DNA of 64,000 nt from Chryseobacterium daecheongense (GTDB taxonomy: Bacteria > Bacteroidota > Bacteroidia > Flavobacteriales > Weeksellaceae): the NCBI RefSeq assembly GCF_003729955.1, contig NZ_RJTX01000004.1, positions 558,001 through 622,000 of the forward strand. Direction: 5' to 3'. Shown one piece after another: positions 1 through 10,843 of this stretch. The notes below the pieces were generated by a model, which was given only the letters and a program-made list of their open reading frames with translations, was not told the origin of the DNA and made no database searches. Both the position numbers and the translations under genes were made by a program. How positions within the stretch are numbered: position 1 is the stretch's first letter; each line of letters begins with the position of its first letter.

Positions 1-3000
1 TTGAAGATTCATATCTTCTGTAAGTGTTGGCAGTCCAAAACGGAAATCATATTGAGTTTTACTGCTATATCCAAATGCATCCTGAACTTTTACCGGATAT
101 GTTTTTACATTATCATCATAGGTATACTGATGGAAGAATCTTTGGTTGTTATAGTTTACTGGACCTGTCGATTTAGTAATATTACCATAAATATCGTATT
201 CAAAATCATAGACAGAATAATCAACTCCTGATCTTCGGATAATCATTTTCGTCAGGTCACCATTCGTATTATATTCTGCTCTTTTCTCCCTGGTAACACC
301 TTGTGCCGTATTCTTCACAGAGGTTGGCACGATGATGTAAGCAGACGGATTTACTAAAGTATATCCTATAGTGCTGGTTAGCACATCAGAAGCACCAATT
401 TCTGCATCCCCTGTTTCTTCTACCTCTATTGTATTCCCCCACTGATCAAACATTTTAAAGTTTGTGTAGGTATACTTTGATCCTGTATCTCCTTCATTTA
501 AGAAAGAACCAATATTTAATAACGCCACAAAACAAGCATAGTTCTGATATGTTTTTTCGTCTTCTTCATATTTAAGAACAAAATCAGTATTGGTGTCTTT
601 TATATGCTTCAAACGATAATTATTAGCTTTTATAGTCCAACTTTTATTGTTTGCGTCAAAAAGCGTTTCCGAAATCATTAATCCTTTCAAATAATAATTA
701 TTATTATGGAACCTTTGTCTTGTCTTTCTATAAATTACATTTGAAGTAGCTCCTCCCTGCTTAGTATCAATCTGGTTGACCATTACTTGTCTGAAACCAT
801 AGAAAGTTCTTTCCCTACGGCTGTAATAAGGCTCTTCATAATCCACAGTGACTTTAGAAACATCCGGTCCAAATGCACTGTCTCCGGTAAACCCATCATT
901 AGTAATTACACTTTTCAAAACATATTTGCTTTGAGGCATATTGTAAGTATTTCCTAATCTTTCATAGCCAATTTCCCAAGAACCACCCATTGGTGTTGTT
1001 ACTTTTTTAAGAAGATTGGTGGTTCCAATAGTAGAATATTTTACAAGAGCTGTATTGTTAATGAAATTTCCATTTCCATCAACCTGTGATCTCAATAAGT
1101 CCGGATATCCATCTCCATTTAAATCTGTTATTTGCTGTTGTACATTACTGTCTCCTTCTCCGAAGCTTGCACTCGGATTTATGGAAATTTTAAATGAATT
1201 TCCAGTAGTACCAATCGGGATAAGTATAGAAGCTGTGAATCCAATATTAAAATTATATCCTCTGGAAACATCTTGCTGAATAGCTGAAGACGCATTCCAC
1301 GGTATTGAAACAAATCTGTTCCCTGTATTTAACTGTACATTTAGGTTCCCCCCGGAAACGCTAACTAAATCTGCTAATCCATCATTATTTATATCTACCA
1401 ACGATGTTTTCTGATCACTAAGTGTTTCAGATTTTCCAGCCCCAAAAGAGATACTAGCATTAAACATACTGATTCCTTTAGGTAAGCCACTTGTTACAGT
1501 TCCTCCAATAGATGCTCCTATCCCAAGATTAGAAGAGTTTGTTTCTCCATTTCTAAAGTTTCCATATGAAAGATTTTCCGGAGCAGCATAAGAATATCCT
1601 AAATTGAGTCTTACCTGACCACTTTCAGCAACCATGTCTAATAAACCATCTCCATTAATATCTATATAACTATAGTTTGAATTATCATTTCCATTAGATG
1701 AACCCGCAGAAAAGTTAATTCCTGCTTCAGCTGCCTGTTGTGCTTTTTTATTACTTTCTTCGTTAGATTTCCCTGATAACGGATAATTTTGTCCCATTCC
1801 GAACCCTGAATTAGAATGGTCTGTTCTATGTGAGTTGTCATTAGCTCCTGCTAATGTATTTCCGGAAAGCATCCCTATCATATTGGTGAATTGGATCATA
1901 TTCCCATTCAATACATCTGGGTAGCCATCTCCATTCATATCAAAGTAATCTAATGTATTAATTGTTTTACCTGTAGATGTTGTATTGTTTAGGGAAAACG
2001 GCCCTGCTCCTCCTGATAAACCAGCATTGTTATTTGTTGTTTTTGATTGTTTAACAGGGGCATTAAAAATTCCGGGTGTATTTGTTGATGCTCCTTGTGA
2101 AAGAACACCCATATCGTTCATTCCCATACGAGAGGTAGAAACATCCAGATTTTGTACATAGGTTGTTTTACTGATTCCAATAAATCTTTGAATATAATCA
2201 GGATTTATCTGCATATTAAGATCTTTGCCGCTGTAGGCATTCATCATAATAAATATCCTTTCATTCAAAGGAGTAGAATCATTCGGATCATTTGGAGGAA
2301 GCAGTTTACTTGGCTCTATTGCCTGACTTCCATAATCGACTAACTGGCTCTGTAGCTGGCTACACGTGTTTGGTAAAGTTCCATATCCACCATGATATAT
2401 AAACTGTCCCCAGTTTCTGTACATTGCCCCAAACCTTCCATCATCTTGTGAAAGATTGGATGTAGATCCTGTTTGATATATTTTATCTGTGTCTTTGCCA
2501 TAAACATTTATATCATGAGTTGCAAATACAGTTGGGGCAGAAGTGTTGAAATACACGGGCTCACGGAGTTCAACCTGTATATTAGACGTATTGGTATCTA
2601 AACCCTCGTCAGAAGCAAGATCAGAGTAGCACTCTACATAATACTCATATCCCTGTTGGATAGACTGATAAATGGAAAGCTGCTGAATAGAGCTTACACT
2701 ACCAGTCCAGTTTATTGTCGTTATCTGAGGAATAGCGAAGTTTCCTGTTCCTATCGGCCTTGTCCTTACAATAAAAGTATATTTGCCCACCGGTTTACCT
2801 GCCAGTTTTGCATATAATCCATAATTACTAAGGTTAGCAGGCGCAGAAAAGTGAGATTTAAAGGTCGATGGGGTATTTGTTTTAAGATTAAAGAATTGAA
2901 AATCAGGAATTACCGGAATCTCAATATTATCTCCGTTATAGTTTATCGTTAGTTTTAAATTATTAAAGCTTAGATTCTCCCATTTTTCATTTACATCAGA

Positions 3001-6000
3001 TTTTACCTGATAATATAAAATATCTCCTTCTGCCAAAGCTCCTGTGTTAAAGGAAATAGAATTATTTCCAGCACTATCATATGCAAATGACTGATTCGCT
3101 ATAAGTGTTACAGTGCCATTTGTCTGTTTTCTTAGAACATTAATATTAATATCTCGTACAGTTATCGGTTTAACGAATGTTCCTGTAATTGTCCCCGAAC
3201 TCACCCCTACTGGCACTCCCGTTCCATTTTTACTGCTTACCAGACTGATATTATTAAATTGGCGCAGTGGCGTTTCTGATGAATCATTATATAAATGATA
3301 TATATTGGCTAACGGAGCATATATATATTCAATATTTATCGGCAGCTCAACTGCATCTTCTGTTCCATTATCTATTGAATTTATCCTGAAATAAAAATAA
3401 TCTCCTTGCTTTACCTCCACTGATGGCTGATCAACCATATAAGTACTGTTTGTAGCATTTAGCACCGTAAAAGGAACTAAAAAAGTGGAAGTATTCGTTT
3501 GAGGTTTATAATATTGCAAACTTATTTTTACCCCATCAGGACTTGCAGGATTTTTCAGTTTAATAAGACCTGAAATTTTAATATATCCATCATAAGGAGC
3601 TTTCCATACTTTAACAACGTCGTGAAGCGGTGAATTTTTATAATCTTCAAACAGATCGTTACAATCTGTACTTGGAGAACTTATAGCCGCTCCTTTAGTG
3701 ATAGGGTTTGGTGTGAGTGACACATCCGTTGTGTATTTTAGAACACCATTGTCTACTCTTCCAAAATATATTTGTCCATTATTAACGATATCCTGTATGC
3801 CATCACTATTGGCATCTATAAAATAATTATAGGTGAAATCTTTTGTTTTCGAAGTTCCAAACGAAGCTGATGCAGTAAACAAATCTCCGGCCGTCGCCTG
3901 AAACCCAAAAGCATTCGTATAGCTTTTCGAGTAGGAAAAAGATTTTGAATTTTCGGGAGTTAATAAACTGCTTCCAAAGGGATTGGTATCTTGTCCTTTT
4001 TTCCTGTATTTAAAAACTGTATCCGGAGAACTCCAGTCATTTTTTAAGATTTTATCTGGAAGACCATCTCCATCAACATCTGTCATGGAAAGTCTTCCCC
4101 CTCCTTCACCATCGGTATATTGATAATCTCCACCCAGAGTTGCACTTTTGATCAAAGGATTGTATCCTTTCGTATCCCCAGCCAAAGCAATCCCGAATGT
4201 CAAAGCTCCCCCTACAGTAGTGTTTTTAGAATCTCCATGCCCTAATAAAGATGAACTTTTTATTTCAGCATCATTAGCAACTGCATCAATTGTTGTTTCT
4301 GGCGTATATTGAGATGTTTCTATATTATTAAAATATTCTATTTTATTGGTATAGAAAACATTATCATTGGCATCTTTTTCAGTAATGCTTTCTAAAAGAG
4401 ATTTAGAAAAGGCTCCTTTTTTATATTGGAATTCATAGCTTCTTACTTTCGCTCCATCATACAAGACTTGAACATTTCCTAATCTTTTTGAAGTTACCTG
4501 TACAAATCCAAGTCTTGCGTTTACCTGCACATCTTCTCTTTGATTAGCATCATATCCAAAATTAACTACATACTTTTTTAAAAAAGGATTAGCATCATTA
4601 AGAGTATACTCTATTTTACTGACATACATTTCTTTTCCTCCATTCCCAATAGCACCTGAAGAACTGTATACAGGCTTATCATATTCATATTTTACATAAT
4701 TTCCATTAGCATCTACAGTTTTATACAAAGCCCAATATCCAATATTTCCGTTAGGATCTTTAAGAACAGCATTATCTTTTACGCCCGTTTCATCCCCTCC
4801 AAAATAAGAGGTAGTTCCATCTTTTGAAGTTATCACCCACACATAATTCGTAGGGCTCGTTCCTTTTCTTATAATCCTGTTATAAGCACCTTCAATTCTA
4901 GGATAAAATTGTCTGTCTGCCTGTCTTGCTTTTTCAAAGCCTTCGTTTCTGTTTGGCATTACGAAAACTCCCGGGCTTACTTCAAATGTCAGTTGTTCGC
5001 CACCTAAAGAATAAATTTCAGTTTCCGTTCCGCCATCATATCTTGGAACTCCCCATCTGGTATCAATGGAAACTGCTGGTATCGACATATCCCATCCCAT
5101 TCCCATCCAGCCATTTCCACCTTCACTACTGTAGCTTACATTTAATGATGGCTGCATTCCGGCTCTTCCAGCAGGAAGTTTAATAGGAAAATTGGTTGTC
5201 ACATTTCCCATACTGTTCGGAGTAGGAGGAGCAATACTTACAATTCCTTCGGAAGGATTCGCTGCTTTTATATCTTTAATGGAATTGGGAGCGTAGCTAC
5301 CCGTTTCCGGAGATTCAGGAACTTTCAGAATCCCATTTACCATATCGGTAAAATGTGTGGTTTTTGAAACTAAAGCACTTTGCTGATGATTCAAAGTATC
5401 TTTTTCCAAAGCAATCCATTTTTTTTGCTGCTTGTCAAAATAATAGGTTCTGATATCCTGTTCAGTATACCCGGTTGGGATCTTACTTTTATCATATCCT
5501 ATGGTCACTTTTGCCGGAGCCGAGAAATGTTCACCATGTGGAAGGAAGCGATATCCTGCATTTTGTGAGGTTACGTTCACCATTTCCGGAGACAAAACAG
5601 GCATATCTATATCTCTAAGGGCAGTAATAGAAAAGTTTTCCGAACTTTTCAATGCTCCTTGAGGAATGGCAAGTTCAGCCGAACCCAGGCTCATTTTTTC
5701 TGCCCCTCCTATATTAGCTACAAATTTTGAAACAGTAGCAGCATTATGCTTTTCATTTATACTTCCCAGATTTTGCTTTTTTTCAGAAACACCTATTTGA
5801 AGATTTCTTATTCTATAGCTGTATTTCGATAGATGAGGTATCGTAAAGATAATGGTGTTAATTCCCTGATGAACAGAACTCCCCGAAATCGGTTCAGATT
5901 GATGAATCCATCCTTCATTCTTTTGAAGATTATTTCCTCCTACTGCCAGTTCATCATTGATTACTTTGCTTATTTCTTTATAACTTCCTGCTCCATATAA

Positions 6001-6468
6001 ATCATATTCTAGTGTATATTGGTAAGCTGAACTGATTTTTTCATCGAGCGAAATGGTAAAGATATTATCATATACCTGGTCTATCGGATGATCTGTATCT
6101 GTTCCGATAATCCCTTCTTTTATATCTGAAAGGTAATATCTTGTCTTGCCATATACTCCTGGATTGACAACATTATCTTTATATAATGTAGTAACCGTAG
6201 GAGCTATTGTATTAGTTTGAATGTTATTCTCCCCTTCCGTCTTTCTCCTTGGATCAGAGATTTCGGGTATATTTTTATCTTTTTCAGGCCCTTTATCAAT
6301 ATTTCCACCTGAAAATGATGAAACTTCCATAATAGGCGTTACATTTTCACCCTTATTCAAGAAGAGTGAATTCGCATGGGCGTGTAATTGAGACCAGCAG
6401 GTAAAAAATATAATTGAATTAAGCAGTTTTGTGTTTTGTCTTACAACACTTAATAGTGGCTTTCTCAT
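1..6468 (-). CDS. Giant SpvB/TcdB/Rhs (Tc toxin B-C-like) protein, 3' end outside window
   Basis: One uninterrupted frame of 2156 codons starts at the ATG at 6468 and has no stop before base 1, so the C-terminus is missing. I checked the phase at six motifs and it never shifts. The order resembles insecticidal Tc toxin B plus C subunits: an N-terminal hydrophobic stretch, a ZU5-like segment (about residues 255-375), an SpvB-like region (from about residue 405, with GNGWMGMGWDMS), six FG-GAP/VCBS motifs such as DLNGDG (near residues 803, 893, 1519, 1609, 1693 and 1786), a TcdB-middle-like region containing PMGGSWEIGY, and the first Rhs/YD repeats (YDIYGN near residue 2090). In known TcB-TcC complexes the Rhs shell encloses a C-terminal toxin; any such tip here lies beyond the window. 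It is the last visible gene of a minus-strand exported-protein cluster. Function as a toxin is inference. Confidence 0.9.
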   Translation of the reverse strand, partial: MRKPLLSVVRQNTKLLNSIIFFTCWSQLHAHANSLFLNKGENVTPIMEVSSFSGGNIDKGPEKDKNIPEISDPRRKTEGENNIQTNTIAPTVTTLYKDNVVNPGVYGKTRYYLSDIKEGIIGTDTDHPIDQVYDNIFTISLDEKISSAYQYTLEYDLYGAGSYKEISKVINDELAVGGNNLQKNEGWIHQSEPISGSSVHQGINTIIFTIPHLSKYSYRIRNLQIGVSEKKQNLGSINEKHNAATVSKFVANIGGAEKMSLGSAELAIPQGALKSSENFSITALRDIDMPVLSPEMVNVTSQNAGYRFLPHGEHFSAPAKVTIGYDKSKIPTGYTEQDIRTYYFDKQQKKWIALEKDTLNHQQSALVSKTTHFTDMVNGILKVPESPETGSYAPNSIKDIKAANPSEGIVSIAPPTPNSMGNVTTNFPIKLPAGRAGMQPSLNVSYSSEGGNGWMGMGWDMSIPAVSIDTRWGVPRYDGGTETEIYSLGGEQLTFEVSPGVFVMPNRNEGFEKARQADRQFYPRIEGAYNRIIRKGTSPTNYVWVITSKDGTTSYFGGDETGVKDNAVLKDPNGNIGYWALYKTVDANGNYVKYEYDKPVYSSSGAIGNGGKEMYVSKIEYTLNDANPFLKKYVVNFGYDANQREDVQVNARLGFVQVTSKRLGNVQVLYDGAKVRSYEFQYKKGAFSKSLLESITEKDANDNVFYTNKIEYFNNIETSQYTPETTIDAVANDAEIKSSSLLGHGDSKNTTVGGALTFGIALAGDTKGYNPLIKSATLGGDYQYTDGEGGGRLSMTDVDGDGLPDKILKNDWSSPDTVFKYRKKGQDTNPFGSSLLTPENSKSFSYSKSYTNAFGFQATAGDLFTASASFGTSKTKDFTYNYFIDANSDGIQDIVNNGQIYFGRVDNGVLKYTTDVSLTPNPITKGAAISSPSTDCNDLFEDYKNSPLHDVVKVWKAPYDGYIKISGLIKLKNPASPDGVKISLQYYKPQTNTSTFLVPFTVLNATNSTYMVDQPSVEVKQGDYFYFRINSIDNGTEDAVELPINIEYIYAPLANIYHLYNDSSETPLRQFNNISLVSSKNGTGVPVGVSSGTITGTFVKPITVRDININVLRKQTNGTVTLIANQSFAYDSAGNNSISFNTGALAEGDILYYQVKSDVNEKWENLSFNNLKLTINYNGDNIEIPVIPDFQFFNLKTNTPSTFKSHFSAPANLSNYGLYAKLAGKPVGKYTFIVRTRPIGTGNFAIPQITTINWTGSVSSIQQLSIYQSIQQGYEYYVECYSDLASDEGLDTNTSNIQVELREPVYFNTSAPTVFATHDINVYGKDTDKIYQTGSTSNLSQDDGRFGAMYRNWGQFIYHGGYGTLPNTCSQLQSQLVDYGSQAIEPSKLLPPNDPNDSTPLNERIFIMMNAYSGKDLNMQINPDYIQRFIGISKTTYVQNLDVSTSRMGMNDMGVLSQGASTNTPGIFNAPVKQSKTTNNNAGLSGGAGPFSLNNTTSTGKTINTLDYFDMNGDGYPDVLNGNMIQFTNMIGMLSGNTLAGANDNSHRTDHSNSGFGMGQNYPLSGKSNEESNKKAQQAAEAGINFSAGSSNGNDNSNYSYIDINGDGLLDMVAESGQVRLNLGYSYAAPENLSYGNFRNGETNSSNLGIGASIGGTVTSGLPKGISMFNASISFGAGKSETLSDQKTSLVDINNDGLADLVSVSGGNLNVQLNTGNRFVSIPWNASSAIQQDVSRGYNFNIGFTASILIPIGTTGNSFKISINPSASFGEGDSNVQQQITDLNGDGYPDLLRSQVDGNGNFINNTALVKYSTIGTTNLLKKVTTPMGGSWEIGYERLGNTYNMPQSKYVLKSVITNDGFTGDSAFGPDVSKVTVDYEEPYYSRRERTFYGFRQVMVNQIDTKQGGATSNVIYRKTRQRFHNNNYYLKGLMISETLFDANNKSWTIKANNYRLKHIKDTNTDFVLKYEEDEKTYQNYACFVALLNIGSFLNEGDTGSKYTYTNFKMFDQWGNTIEVEETGDAEIGASDVLTSTIGYTLVNPSAYIIVPTSVKNTAQGVTREKRAEYNTNGDLTKMIIRRSGVDYSVYDFEYDIYGNITKSTGPVNYNNQRFFHQYTYDDNVKTYPVKVQDAFGYSSKTQYDFRFGLPTLTEDMNLQ

Positions 6469-6475
6469 TATTTAT

Positions 6476-6523
6476 GGTGTTTTTTGAAAACACCCAAGAT
6501 CTCCTGAAAAGCTTCAGGAAATC
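6476..6523 (-). promoter_or_regulatory. Two adjacent hairpins in the spacer before the SpvB/Rhs start
   Basis: The 67-base spacer between the LamG gene and the giant gene holds two stem-loops. One pairs TCCTGAA with TTCAGGA (6502-6519, extended by GAT/ATC). The other pairs GGTGTTTT with AAAACACC around a 3-base loop (6476-6494) and ends 7 bases before the ATG. Neither is followed by a long T run on the minus strand, so they look more like mRNA processing or translation-control structures than a full terminator. Their role is inference. Confidence 0.45.
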
Positions 6524-6535
6524 TCAGATGGTTAT

Positions 6536-8503
6536 TTAGCTTGTTACGATCAGTTTGAAAACTTTGATTTCAGATGAAGTTTTTACGATAATCAGATATA
6601 CTCCTTCTGTTGGTAAAGTATCCTGGATTTCGTAGTAATCTTTGCCTTTATCCTGAATGGTTTTTACCAATCTTCCGGAAGCATCATGTATTTTGATATC
6701 AATGTTTTCTTTTTTATCTGAAATAATTCTAATGGTAAACGGCTGTCCTTTCGGTACCGGGTTAGGGTAAATCACAATACCATTTTCTTTTTTTCTCGTC
6801 ACTTTCACCGTATCGGTTTTAGTACAGTTATCCGAAGTGGTCACCGTTACAGTATACTCTCCCGGTTCATACACAGATATCGACGGAGAATTACTTGTAA
6901 AGCCGTTATCAGAAGTCCATGAATAAGTTGCATTTGGGTCTGTAATTTGTGAAGCCGCATTAAATTGTGCTGGATTTCCTGAAGAGATGGCCACATCTGG
7001 ACCTAGATCTAAGTTGATCGAGTTGAAATCATTAACCGTAAAGTCATACGATGTCACATTATTATCCGCATCTGTGATATTCAGATGATAGTTTCCTACC
7101 GCTAAGTTTGGGAAAGATAGTTGCGAAGTTTGTACCGTAATATTCTGTGATGTCCCATTTCCGGAAAGCGCTACATTAAACGGAGCTTTTCCTCCTTTGA
7201 TATTTAAATTAAGTGTCCCTTTTAAAATGGTACATGTAGGCTGGATCAAGTCATACATTGAAAGGATTTTGTCTCCTAAAGCAAATGAAAACACATCGGT
7301 TCCGGAAAGGTCCTGGTCAAAAATTACATCTTTGAAATATACATTCTGCTGCCCGTCTACATGATCCATGGGATAAGCTTCCATATTGGCAGAACTAAAA
7401 TTTCCATGTCCGGTTTTATCCACTAAAAGCCACAGTTTTTTATCTGTAGGAATTTGTGTGATAATATTTTTAATTGAAAACACCACTTCTGTAGGAATGG
7501 TCTGAGATGTTTCAGAAGTATATCTTATTTTCCATTTCCTTTTCAAAAGCTTATACCCGAAAGTGATATTATCTAATTCCAACGGTTTTTTATTGTCCCC
7601 CCAAATTAAAAAGCTCTGATCCGGGAACTGCGCATCATTGGATCTGTTATCCACAGCTAATTTTTTGGCTGCAATGATTAATCTTTTTTCTTCTGATGAA
7701 CTGGTGGCCTGCTTTTGATATAAGCCCGAAAATCCGTCTCTGGCTATTCCTGTAACTCTTGCCGGATAATCCGTAAAGTCTTCCTGTTTCCAGATTTTTT
7801 TATTTTTAGAGCTTAAGTATACGGTGTAAGGCATTGTAATGGCATATTTAACAGCCATATAAGTGTTCACCCTATTTCTTTCATTCTGGGTAAGTACTTT
7901 TTTATACACAAAAAATTCTGGAAGCTTTCCTTTAAAATTTTGCCATTGGTGGCTTCCCGCATCTTTTCCAACATACATAGATGAAAGCCCCGTGTTTCCA
8001 ATCACCTTGGTAATCTTAGTAGAAGGTATTCCGAATTTAGAGTATAGGCTAAATGAAGCCAGCGTATCAATGGTGGAAGTATTGATATAATTGATTTGCT
8101 CATTATTATATCTGAACACATTTTTCGTCCCGTAAAACAACTCTTTTTCATCAGTATTATCCGTTGTAAACAATGCTGTTTCAGCATTGGCCGTTTTATT
8201 TTGATAAGCCGTGTAAAAATTAATTTTATCCGCCGTTTCTATTACAAAAGGAAATTTTAGGTAATCATCGTTTCCGTCAAAATCCAAACATTCATTGTAA
8301 TTAAGCAATGAATAATTGGGTTTGTTAGCACTGGCTAAAGCTTGTATCTGGTGTTGGTTTCCACTATAATCCTGATACATCAAAGCAGGGGTCTGAAGAG
8401 AATTGGTTTTATACCACACACTTACTCCGTTTACTCCTCCGGGCGATTGTGCCTCCAGCATGGAAATGAGGAAAACTCCCAGTACACTTATTATCTTTTT
8501 CAT
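6536..8503 (-). CDS. Exported LamG-like surface protein with T9SS sorting domain
   Basis: A 655-residue protein with a signal peptide (MKKIISVLGVFLISMLEAQ) followed by AQSPGGVNG, an entry shared with the protein at 56449-58071. A concanavalin/LamG-like segment follows (about residues 40-200, with NRVNTYMAVKYA), then a GIARDGFSGL segment. PKD-like material lies near residues 500-570. The C-terminus is a type A T9SS sorting domain (about residues 580-655, containing VIYPNPVPKG and GRLVKTI). It is therefore expected at the cell surface or secreted after passing the outer membrane. It lies 13 bases after the subtilase gene, so it is probably cotranscribed. Ligand and role are unknown; an adhesin or glycan-binding role is possible. 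Confidence 0.85.
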   Translation of the reverse strand: MKKIISVLGVFLISMLEAQSPGGVNGVSVWYKTNSLQTPALMYQDYSGNQHQIQALASANKPNYSLLNYNECLDFDGNDDYLKFPFVIETADKINFYTAYQNKTANAETALFTTDNTDEKELFYGTKNVFRYNNEQINYINTSTIDTLASFSLYSKFGIPSTKITKVIGNTGLSSMYVGKDAGSHQWQNFKGKLPEFFVYKKVLTQNERNRVNTYMAVKYAITMPYTVYLSSKNKKIWKQEDFTDYPARVTGIARDGFSGLYQKQATSSSEEKRLIIAAKKLAVDNRSNDAQFPDQSFLIWGDNKKPLELDNITFGYKLLKRKWKIRYTSETSQTIPTEVVFSIKNIITQIPTDKKLWLLVDKTGHGNFSSANMEAYPMDHVDGQQNVYFKDVIFDQDLSGTDVFSFALGDKILSMYDLIQPTCTILKGTLNLNIKGGKAPFNVALSGNGTSQNITVQTSQLSFPNLAVGNYHLNITDADNNVTSYDFTVNDFNSINLDLGPDVAISSGNPAQFNAASQITDPNATYSWTSDNGFTSNSPSISVYEPGEYTVTVTTSDNCTKTDTVKVTRKKENGIVIYPNPVPKGQPFTIRIISDKKENIDIKIHDASGRLVKTIQDKGKDYYEIQDTLPTEGVYLIIVKTSSEIKVFKLIVTS

Positions 8504-8516
8504 GTGATTCAGGTGT

Positions 8517-10763
8517 TTATTTGATGATTAGTTTTTTCGTCTCTTTATATTCCGCTGTTTCTATTGAAACTACATATACTCCTGTTGCAAGAGATCTCGT
8601 ATCAATGGTCTTTACGAATTCACCTTTAGGGAAATTGTCGGAACTTTTTTCTGTAAGAATCAGCTTTCCGGAAGCATCATACACTGAAACTTTTACAGCT
8701 GATTCATTCTGCAAGGTGAATCTGATATTCACTTCTTCTTTTGCAGGGTTCGGGAATAGTGAGAAATGCCCTAGTGATGCATTATACGTGATTGAAGGAG
8801 ATTCAGAAGCTCCTCTGTCTTGAGCTTTATACTTCAAAGCAGAAATCATATCGAAACATGGGGTGATCATTGCCAAAAAGCCTGCTCCTTGTTCCGCATG
8901 GAAGCCCGGAAGCAGTACAATGTCTCTTGAAGCGATATATTCAACATTCTGCACCGGGGCAATTACCTTATTGCTTGCTACAATTTGTTTGGCAAGAATA
9001 GTCTGGCTTGTTGTAATATCATCCGCCGGGCTGGTAAGGGTTCTAAGGTCTTCTTTATAGCAGAAATCCACATTGGATACTACAATTGAAAAGGTCTGGT
9101 TACCACTTGGCAATAAAGGCGTGGCATTCGTTTTGGCAGAAACAATAATTTTATACGTAAGCTTTTGCGGGGTTTTAATATCCACTCTTTCAATCGTGTC
9201 CACATTATTGGTAGAATTATTGGTTGCTGCTCCGGTCAGGTTACTCATTCCCCCTAGTTTCCATGGATAGTAGGTGGTTTCACTTCCATCTGCATTTATC
9301 CTTACTATTCTTAAATCCAGATCATTGATAACACTTGGGCTATTCAAATCAACAACATTGCTTACTAAATTCCCTTGAGGGTCCGTCCAGGAAATGGTGG
9401 CCGATAAAGGTTGATTCAATTCATAAGGAACTACATAAAGTGTGTATTTGTTCCCCTGATTCAGGGTTACTTCTTTAATTAATGTTGATTTTTTCTCTCC
9501 GTTGATGATTCCCTCGATATTATTATAAATGGCAGCAGCCGCTCTTTTCGCATCCGCTAATCCCCATCCGTAAATATAATCCGGTCCTTCTGATCCTTTA
9601 TCATTCGCCGTATGAGCCAACAATGCTCTTACCGTTGAAGACAGCATATAGCTGCTGGAAGGACTCACTGATTTATAATATTGCTGAAGCAGAGTAATGA
9701 TTCCTGAAACAACCGCCGTAGCAGAAGAAGTTCCCCGATAGACTCCGTAAGCAGAATCATACGTTTCTATAGAAGAGTACATATTTTCTCCCGGGGCACA
9801 AATGTCCGGTTTGATTCTTCCGTCATCTGAAGGTCCATAACTGCTGAATGCCGAAACATCAAATGCGTCATCGGCACTCATATTTGCATTCTTTTTTGCA
9901 GAAGCCACTACCAAAACATTTTTGGCCACTCCTGCTCCTTCAAGCAAATCATATCCGTTTTTAGCAGACACCTGTGGTACAATAGACGGATCAATTTCCC
10001 GCGCATTTCCGGCAGCTTTTACAATTTGGAGGTAAGGTTTCAGATACATCAGGTTATCCCAGGATTGCGCTGTGGTATTATATTTCCCGAACTGATAAGT
10101 TTGAAGATACATAGGATCAAAACCATAACTATTATTTGCTACCAATATCCCGTTATTTCCTGGTACATAGGCTTCCGACAACATCTCATTAACATCATTG
10201 TTCCAATCATAAGCATTGATGATAGCATCATACGCTATTCCCCGCGCGTTCGGATCTCCATTGTTTCCAGCAAGTGTTCCCGCGATATTTGTGCTGTGCC
10301 TCGAGATTGTTTGGTTTTGCAAAGCATCATAACTATTAATTTTTCCGGCTAACAGCTCGTGGGTTGTTCTTGGTTTAGAATAATCCCATTGCCCGATTTT
10401 CATATTGCTTCCCGTAATATTAAGCCCTAAACCTCCTCCCGCATAAAGATTGTCCGCTTTTGTCATCTTCGCAGCCCCTGCATTCAGAGTAGTATAATAC
10501 ATAGGTCTTCCGTTTTCATCGGAACCTATAAGTTGTTTTTCATTTCCATTTTCGGAGATGAACTCTTGATGTCCTAAGCTTTTTAGCCTTTGAACTTCTT
10601 TTTTTTGATAGTCATCATATTGGCTGACTTTATTTTTAAAAGCCAGTATGTCTCTTTCTTTCTGATTATCCTGTAAGGTATCTTTTATTTGAGCCTGGGA
10701 TAACAGGAAAAAAAGAACAGAAGCTGTCAATATAGATTTATGATAGATTTTCTGCATCTGCAT
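8517..10763 (-). CDS. Subtilisin-like (S8) serine protease with T9SS sorting domain
   Basis: A 748-residue secreted peptidase. The catalytic triad is visible as Asp127 (IGQWD), His156 (SRHSTNIAGT) and Ser346 (RGTSSATA); the Asn of the oxyanion hole is probably in KAAGNA (about 249-254). A signal peptide covers about residues 1-24, ending in LSQAQ. A beta-rich domain follows the peptidase, and the last 80 or so residues are a T9SS type A signal (LFPNPAKEEVNI, YDASGKLI). The start may equally be the second ATG, two codons in. It is clustered with a tail-fibre-like gene upstream (80-base gap) and the LamG and SpvB/Rhs genes downstream. Processing of one of these surface proteins is conceivable but not shown by the sequence. 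Confidence 0.92.
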   Translation of the reverse strand: MQMQKIYHKSILTASVLFFLLSQAQIKDTLQDNQKERDILAFKNKVSQYDDYQKKEVQRLKSLGHQEFISENGNEKQLIGSDENGRPMYYTTLNAGAAKMTKADNLYAGGGLGLNITGSNMKIGQWDYSKPRTTHELLAGKINSYDALQNQTISRHSTNIAGTLAGNNGDPNARGIAYDAIINAYDWNNDVNEMLSEAYVPGNNGILVANNSYGFDPMYLQTYQFGKYNTTAQSWDNLMYLKPYLQIVKAAGNAREIDPSIVPQVSAKNGYDLLEGAGVAKNVLVVASAKKNANMSADDAFDVSAFSSYGPSDDGRIKPDICAPGENMYSSIETYDSAYGVYRGTSSATAVVSGIITLLQQYYKSVSPSSSYMLSSTVRALLAHTANDKGSEGPDYIYGWGLADAKRAAAAIYNNIEGIINGEKKSTLIKEVTLNQGNKYTLYVVPYELNQPLSATISWTDPQGNLVSNVVDLNSPSVINDLDLRIVRINADGSETTYYPWKLGGMSNLTGAATNNSTNNVDTIERVDIKTPQKLTYKIIVSAKTNATPLLPSGNQTFSIVVSNVDFCYKEDLRTLTSPADDITTSQTILAKQIVASNKVIAPVQNVEYIASRDIVLLPGFHAEQGAGFLAMITPCFDMISALKYKAQDRGASESPSITYNASLGHFSLFPNPAKEEVNIRFTLQNESAVKVSVYDASGKLILTEKSSDNFPKGEFVKTIDTRSLATGVYVVSIETAEYKETKKLIIK

Positions 10764-10843
10764 ATTGTTTTTTATTGGATAATGAAAACATGTAGGATTA
10801 CTAAATAAATCCCTAGCTGTACAAATGTTTTGTAAAATGAGTT

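Noticed and set aside
10026..10352. 108-residue plus-strand frame
   Set aside because: A shadow antisense to the catalytic domain of the subtilase gene, with no recognisable motif.
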